Of a stretch of DNA of 64,000 nucleotides, positions 60,088-64,000 are shown piece by piece. A program made the position numbers and the translations under genes. The notes under the pieces are model-generated. The model searched no databases, was not told where the DNA came from, and worked only from the letters and a program-made list of their open reading frames with translations. The DNA is taken from the NCBI RefSeq assembly GCF_011008905.1, contig NZ_JAAIVI010000017.1, positions 1,215,701 through 1,279,700 of the forward strand, read 5' to 3'. This DNA comes from Wenzhouxiangella sp. XN201 (GTDB lineage Bacteria > Pseudomonadota > Gammaproteobacteria > Xanthomonadales > Wenzhouxiangellaceae). How positions within the stretch are numbered: the stretch's first letter is position 1; every line of letters starts with the position of its first letter.

Positions 60088-61467
60088 TCACGTGTAGCCA
60101 ATTTGCACCGCGACCACCATCGCCACCGCGGCAGCCGCCAACAGCTTGAGTATCAGCGGAAAGACGAAGCGGAACCAGCGATCGTAGGGAATGCCGGCCA
60201 GGCCGAGAATACCCATCAGGACCGGGTTGGTCGGCACGATCATGTTCATGAAGCCGTCACCGAACTGGTAGGCCAGTACCGAGACCTGCCGGGTAATGCC
60301 CACCAGGTCGCCGATCGGCGCCATCAGGGGCATGGTCAGATAGGCCTGTCCGCTGCCCGAAGAGACGAAAATATTCATCACGCTCTGGATGCCCAGCATG
60401 CCCACGGCGGAGATTTCCGCCGGCAGGCCAATCAGGGGTGAGGCCATCGCGTGGACGATTGTATGCAGAACCTGACCGTCTTCGAGGATCAGGGCGATCG
60501 ACTTGGCGAAGCCGATCAGGATGGCCGTCCCGGCCAGCTCCGAAGCACCCAGGGAGAAGGTCTTGGCCAGGTCGTCAAAGGACATGCGGTCGATCAGGGC
60601 CACAGCAACGGCCAGGGCAATGAACATGGCACCCAGTTCCACCAGGTACCAGCCGTGGCCGACGATACCGTAGACGAGCACGGCGAGCGCCAGCGCAGTC
60701 GCGGCCAGAACGGCCTTGCGCCGACCGGTCATGGCCGGCAGTTCCGTTTGTTCCGGCGGCTGAGCTGATTCGATGCCGTAGACCAGGCTGGCTTCCGGAT
60801 CGCGCTGTACCTTGCGCGCGTAGGCCCAGACGTGGTGGATGCCGATTGCCAGGAAGGGCCAGAAAATGATGGCCCGATACGCAATGCCGGAGCCCGGTTG
60901 CAATTCGGCAATGTCCTGGGCAATGAACAGGGTAAATGGGTTGAGGATGGCGGCGCCGTAGCCCACGCAATAGCCCACGACCATGATGCCGATGGCTGCC
61001 ACGGTGTCCATGCGCATGGCCACGCACAGTGAAATCAGAATGGCTGCCAGAGGAATGTATTCCTCGGCCATGCCGAGCGTGGCCGAAGCCGCCGCGAACA
61101 GAAATACACCAAGAGAAATCAGCCAGAACGCGCTGTTGCCGAAGCGCCGGATGACAGAGCCCATGAAGGCATCGATGGCACCGGTCTGCCGAATCACGGC
61201 GAGTGAACCACCGATCAGTAGCACGAAGAAAATGATGCCCTGCACGTCGGCCATGGCCCGCGGCACGGCCGTGAACAAATGCCAGGGTGCCAGGGTATCG
61301 GCGTCCTCGATCAGGCTGAACGTGCCCGGCTGGACCACCTCGCGGCCGCTTTCGTTGGTCACGGTCTCGAAACTGCCGGCCGGCAGGACCCAGGTCAGTA
61401 CCAGTGCGACGATCATCATGATGAACATCAGCACCAGGGTGTGCGGCATGCGCAGAGTTCTGGACAT
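60088..61467 (-). CDS. YfcC family membrane transporter
   Basis: This 459-aa polytopic protein has about eleven transmembrane helices. TLVLMFIMMIVALVLTWVLPAGSFE is the typical first helix, and conserved pieces include LGMAEEYIPLAAILISLCVAMRMD and NIFVSSGSGQAYLTMPLMAPIGDLVGITRQ, as in YfcC/ArcD-like basic amino acid or C4-dicarboxylate transporters. GGGGAGAAA precedes the ATG. The substrate is unknown. Confidence 0.87.
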   Translation of the reverse strand: MSRTLRMPHTLVLMFIMMIVALVLTWVLPAGSFETVTNESGREVVQPGTFSLIEDADTLAPWHLFTAVPRAMADVQGIIFFVLLIGGSLAVIRQTGAIDAFMGSVIRRFGNSAFWLISLGVFLFAAASATLGMAEEYIPLAAILISLCVAMRMDTVAAIGIMVVGYCVGYGAAILNPFTLFIAQDIAELQPGSGIAYRAIIFWPFLAIGIHHVWAYARKVQRDPEASLVYGIESAQPPEQTELPAMTGRRKAVLAATALALAVLVYGIVGHGWYLVELGAMFIALAVAVALIDRMSFDDLAKTFSLGASELAGTAILIGFAKSIALILEDGQVLHTIVHAMASPLIGLPAEISAVGMLGIQSVMNIFVSSGSGQAYLTMPLMAPIGDLVGITRQVSVLAYQFGDGFMNMIVPTNPVLMGILGLAGIPYDRWFRFVFPLILKLLAAAAVAMVVAVQIGYT

Positions 61468-61553
61468 CGGATTCTTTCTCCCCGGGAAACCGCGTCATTC
61501 TGTCAGAAAGCCGGCGGCCTGTCAGGTTGCCGGTTGTGCGCTGCGCCCGGGTA

Positions 61554-63344
61554 TCAGAAAGCTGATTCGTCCAATGCCATCAGGGTGTCGCCACCGGCTT
61601 CGATCTGGGCCGCCAGACCCAAAGTTTCGGGCAGGACTCTGGCCATGAAGAATCGCGCCGTGTCGAGCTTGGTCCGGTAGAAGGATTCCCGCTCCGTGCC
61701 GCCCTCGATGGCCCGCTGCGCAATTCTGGCCTGTTTGGTCCACGACCAGGCCATGGCGGTCAGCGCGAATAACTTCAGGTAGTCGACCGAAGCGGCGCCG
61801 GCCTCCAGCGGATTGCCAGCCATGTTCCGGTAGACCCGGGCGGTCGTGTTCCTGAGCCGCTCGGTGGCCTCGGCCAGAGGTTGCGCGAACTCATTCATTG
61901 CCTCGTCGTCGGCGCACTCGGCCAGCAAGCGCTCTACCTCGGTGAAAAATGACTTGACCGTCTCCCCGTTGGCGGCAGTGAGCTTGCGGCCGACCAGGTC
62001 GAGGGCCTGGATGCCGTTGGTGCCCTCGTAGATCTTCGCGATGCGGGCATCGCGGAGGAACTGCTCGACGCCGGTGTCGACGATGTAACCGGCTCCGCCG
62101 TGGACCTGCATGGCCAGGCTGGTGACTTCGAAGCCCATGTCGGTAAACCAGGCCTTGACGATGGGCGTCATCAGGGCAACCCAGTGTCCGGCCCGCTCAC
62201 GTGCTTCGGCATCCGGATGGCGCAGTTCGATCTCGAGCTGGAGCGCGGTGAACACGGCCAGCGCCCGGGAGCCTTCGATGCAGGCCTTCGAGATCATCAG
62301 CATGCGCCGAACGTCGGGATGCACGATGATGGGGTCGGCGGGTTTGTCGGGAAACTTTGGCCCGTCGAGGCTGCGGCCCTGCAAGCGTTCCCGGGCGAAG
62401 CTTACGGCGTTCTGGTAGGCCACGGAAGCCAGGCCCAGGCCCTGGATGCCGGTACCCAGGCGGGCACCGTTCATCATCGTGAACATCAGGGCCAGGCCCT
62501 TCTGTTCCTCGCCGATCAGGTATCCGACGGCCTTGTCGTAGACCATCTCACAGGTGGCCGAGCCCCGAATGCCCATCTTGTGGTCGAGACCGGCGCAGTT
62601 GACTGCGTTGCGTTCACCGAGCTGGCCATTTTCGTCGACCAGGAATTTGGGCACGATAAACAGGCTCAGGCCACGTGTCCCCTCGGGAGCACCGGGAGTG
62701 CGGGCCAGCACCAGATGGACGATGTTTTCCGCCAGGTCGTGCTCGCCGGCCGAGATCCAGATCTTGGTGCCGGAGATGTGGTAGCTGCCGTCGTCGAGTC
62801 GTTCAGCGCGGGTGCGCACCAGTCCCAGATCGGTGCCGCAGTGGGATTCGGTCAGGTTCATGGTGCCGGTCCATTCTCCGGCGATCATTTTCGGCAGCCA
62901 GGTGCGCTTCTGTTCCTCGCTGCCGTGGGCGTGGATCAGTTCCCAGGCGCCGTGGGCCAGGGCCGGGTACATGCCCCAGGAGGTGTTGGCCGCGGTAATC
63001 ATTTCCGACAGGGCAATGCCCAGGAAATGCGGCATGCCCTGACCGCCGAACTCCGGCGAGGACGTCAGGCCGGGCCAGCCGTTTTCCCGGAAAGTCCGGT
63101 AGGCCTGGCGAAATCCATCGGGGGTAATAACGGCGCCGTTCTCCAGGCGGCAGCCGGCCGCATCGCCGGGGGCGTTGAGCGGCTGCAGTACCGATTCGCA
63201 GAAGCGCGCGCCTTCGTTGAGTACGGCGTCGATGATCTCTCCGTCGATCTCCTTGAGTGAGGGAAGATCACTGCAAGCTTCCAGGTCGAGGAACTCGTGG
63301 ATCAGGAAGCGGAAGTCTTCGACGGGTCCGGTGTAGCTCGGCAT
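61554..63344 (-). CDS. Acyl-CoA dehydrogenase (DmdC/large type)
   Basis: This 596-aa FAD-dependent acyl-CoA dehydrogenase has NLTESHCGTDLGLVRTRA and ISGTKIWISAGEHDL (FAD/substrate loop), the C-terminal FAD part LAMQVHGGAGYIVDTGVEQFLRDARIAKIYEGTNGIQA, and the extra C-terminal domain of about 100 residues seen in 3-methylmercaptopropionyl-CoA and long-chain enzymes. AGGAG precedes the ATG. Chain-length specificity is not evident. Confidence 0.9.
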   Translation of the reverse strand: MPSYTGPVEDFRFLIHEFLDLEACSDLPSLKEIDGEIIDAVLNEGARFCESVLQPLNAPGDAAGCRLENGAVITPDGFRQAYRTFRENGWPGLTSSPEFGGQGMPHFLGIALSEMITAANTSWGMYPALAHGAWELIHAHGSEEQKRTWLPKMIAGEWTGTMNLTESHCGTDLGLVRTRAERLDDGSYHISGTKIWISAGEHDLAENIVHLVLARTPGAPEGTRGLSLFIVPKFLVDENGQLGERNAVNCAGLDHKMGIRGSATCEMVYDKAVGYLIGEEQKGLALMFTMMNGARLGTGIQGLGLASVAYQNAVSFARERLQGRSLDGPKFPDKPADPIIVHPDVRRMLMISKACIEGSRALAVFTALQLEIELRHPDAEARERAGHWVALMTPIVKAWFTDMGFEVTSLAMQVHGGAGYIVDTGVEQFLRDARIAKIYEGTNGIQALDLVGRKLTAANGETVKSFFTEVERLLAECADDEAMNEFAQPLAEATERLRNTTARVYRNMAGNPLEAGAASVDYLKLFALTAMAWSWTKQARIAQRAIEGGTERESFYRTKLDTARFFMARVLPETLGLAAQIEAGGDTLMALDESAF

Positions 63345-63375
63345 TCGCGCGGCTCCTTGAATAAACTGAGGTTAG

Positions 63376-63416
63376 ACCATACGGCATCGTATGGTAACAG
63401 ACTAGCACAAGTCTGT
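63376..63416. promoter_or_regulatory. Two adjacent inverted repeats upstream of the acyl-CoA dehydrogenase
   Basis: ACCATACG-GCAT-CGTATGGT (63376-63395) is a perfect 8-bp inverted repeat with a 4-bp centre, 32 bp before the dehydrogenase start. ACAGACT-AGCACA-AGTCTGT (63397-63416) follows with 7-bp arms. Both fit dimeric repressor operators such as TetR-family regulators of fatty-acid genes. A regulator gene is not adjacent. Confidence 0.5.
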
Positions 63417-63494
63417 CGCCGGAGGAATTGACCTGAGGCCGGGTAGTGCGCAGACTGATACAAGCAATGGGTGCTGGCCTTACGGAGTTCCGCC

Positions 63495-63968
63495 ATGACT
63501 GAAAACAAGCTTGCGAAAAGACTGGAAAAACTGGAATTCTTCGGCGACCTGGAAGCGGAGCATCGCGAATGGCTGGCCGAACACGCCACTGAACGACAGT
63601 TCGAGGACGGCCAGCTTCTGGCACGTCACGGTGACAAGGCCGATCGTTTCTTCCTGGTCGTGGAAGGTGAACTGGTTGTCGAGGTGCCCGCCCTGACCGG
63701 GCCTTCGCTGGAAGTCACCCGTCTTGGCGAGGGCAAGATCTTCGGCTGGTCCTGGCTGATCAAGCCCTACCGCTGGCATTTCAATGCAAGATCAGCGGGA
63801 GCGACCCGGGTCCTGGAATTCGACGGTCTGGCGATTCTCGAGCGCGCCGAGGCCGAACCTGCATTCGGTTATGCCCTGCTGAGGCGATTTTCCGCGCTGA
63901 TGGGTCTGCGCCTGGAAGCGGCTCAGCGCAAGATGATGGACCAGTGGGCGCCTGCCGGGCTGCCCTGA
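63495..63968 (+). CDS. Cyclic nucleotide-binding domain protein
   Basis: This 157-aa protein is a stand-alone cNMP-binding domain: FEDGQLLARHGDKADRFFLVVEGELVVEV, LGEGKIFGWSWLIKPYRWHFNARSAGATRVLEFDGLAI and a C-terminal helix. The phosphate-binding cassette (usually GE-RxA) reads WLIKPYRWHFNARSAGA, so ligand binding is uncertain. No DNA-binding domain. GGAG lies 9 nt before the ATG. Confidence 0.85.
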   Translation: MTENKLAKRLEKLEFFGDLEAEHREWLAEHATERQFEDGQLLARHGDKADRFFLVVEGELVVEVPALTGPSLEVTRLGEGKIFGWSWLIKPYRWHFNARSAGATRVLEFDGLAILERAEAEPAFGYALLRRFSALMGLRLEAAQRKMMDQWAPAGLP

Positions 63969-64000
63969 GCGCACCGGCATCCCACAGAACAGGCCACCAG

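Overview
This 64 kb window is chromosomal DNA from a GC-rich gammaproteobacterium. Three things point there: gene orders that are standard in that class (ffs-dnaX-ybaB-recR, rpsF-rpsR-rplI-dnaB-alr, miaB-ybeZ-ybeY-corC, prfA-hemA, lolB-tRNA-Gln-prs), a complete MSHA-type type IV pilus locus, and the 'proteobacterial dedicated sortase' system. The combination suggests a free-living, probably aquatic bacterium near Chromatiales/Wenzhouxiangella, but the sequence alone does not settle the genus. There are no phage, plasmid, transposase or CRISPR genes. Most genes are tightly packed, and many neighbours share ATGA or TGATG stop/start overlaps.

Layout. 0-2.5 kb: a patatin-like lipase and a Bcp-type peroxiredoxin diverge from a palindromic -10 element. 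2.5-18.2 kb: the MSHA pilus locus. A minus-strand operon encodes assembly proteins (mshI, a PilN-like protein, mshJ, K, L, M, N, E, G and a pseudopilin) and then, unusually, a diguanylate cyclase and a four-helix membrane protein before the major pilin mshA, which has its own sigma-54-like promoter. A plus-strand minor-pilin operon (mshC, D, O, P-like) converges on mshA at a terminator. MshE carries N-terminal motifs of the c-di-GMP-binding MshEN domain, so the in-operon cyclase could feed its own motor. 18.2-19.8 kb: tRNA-Ser(GGA), tRNA-Ser(TGA) and SRP RNA, preceded by tandem tRNA-Ser 5' fragments and a tRNA-Ser copy interrupted in its T-loop by a hairpin-rich element. 19.9-27.8 kb: housekeeping genes (dnaX, ybaB, recR, sbcB, msrA, an SDR, a lytic transglycosylase) and an AT-rich gap with three consensus DnaA boxes. 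27.8-33.4 kb: the sortase system (histidine kinase, response regulator, VIT/vWA target, class GN sortase).

33.4-36.5 kb: lipA, a degenerate GGDEF-EAL protein and tRNA-Ser(GCT), flanked by two more copies of the hairpin element in broken tRNA-Ser sequences. 36.6-45.1 kb: a methyltransferase, a glutaredoxin-MauE fusion, and the ribosomal-protein/replicative-helicase and miaB-ybeZ-ybeY operons. 45.2-47.3 kb: corC followed, where E. coli has lnt, by a DUF4105/Lnb-like protein. 47.4-56.4 kb: cydABDC (bd oxidase plus its assembly ABC transporter), yjbQ, prfA and hemA. 56.4-64 kb: a TPR lipoprotein, lolB, tRNA-Gln and prs (with no ispE between lolB and the tRNA), a MITE-like inverted-repeat element, a YfcC transporter, an acyl-CoA dehydrogenase and a cyclic-nucleotide-binding protein.

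The least explained structures are the tRNA-Ser-associated hairpin repeats at two loci about 17 kb apart, the Lnb-like protein in the lnt position, and the cyclase inside the pilus operon.
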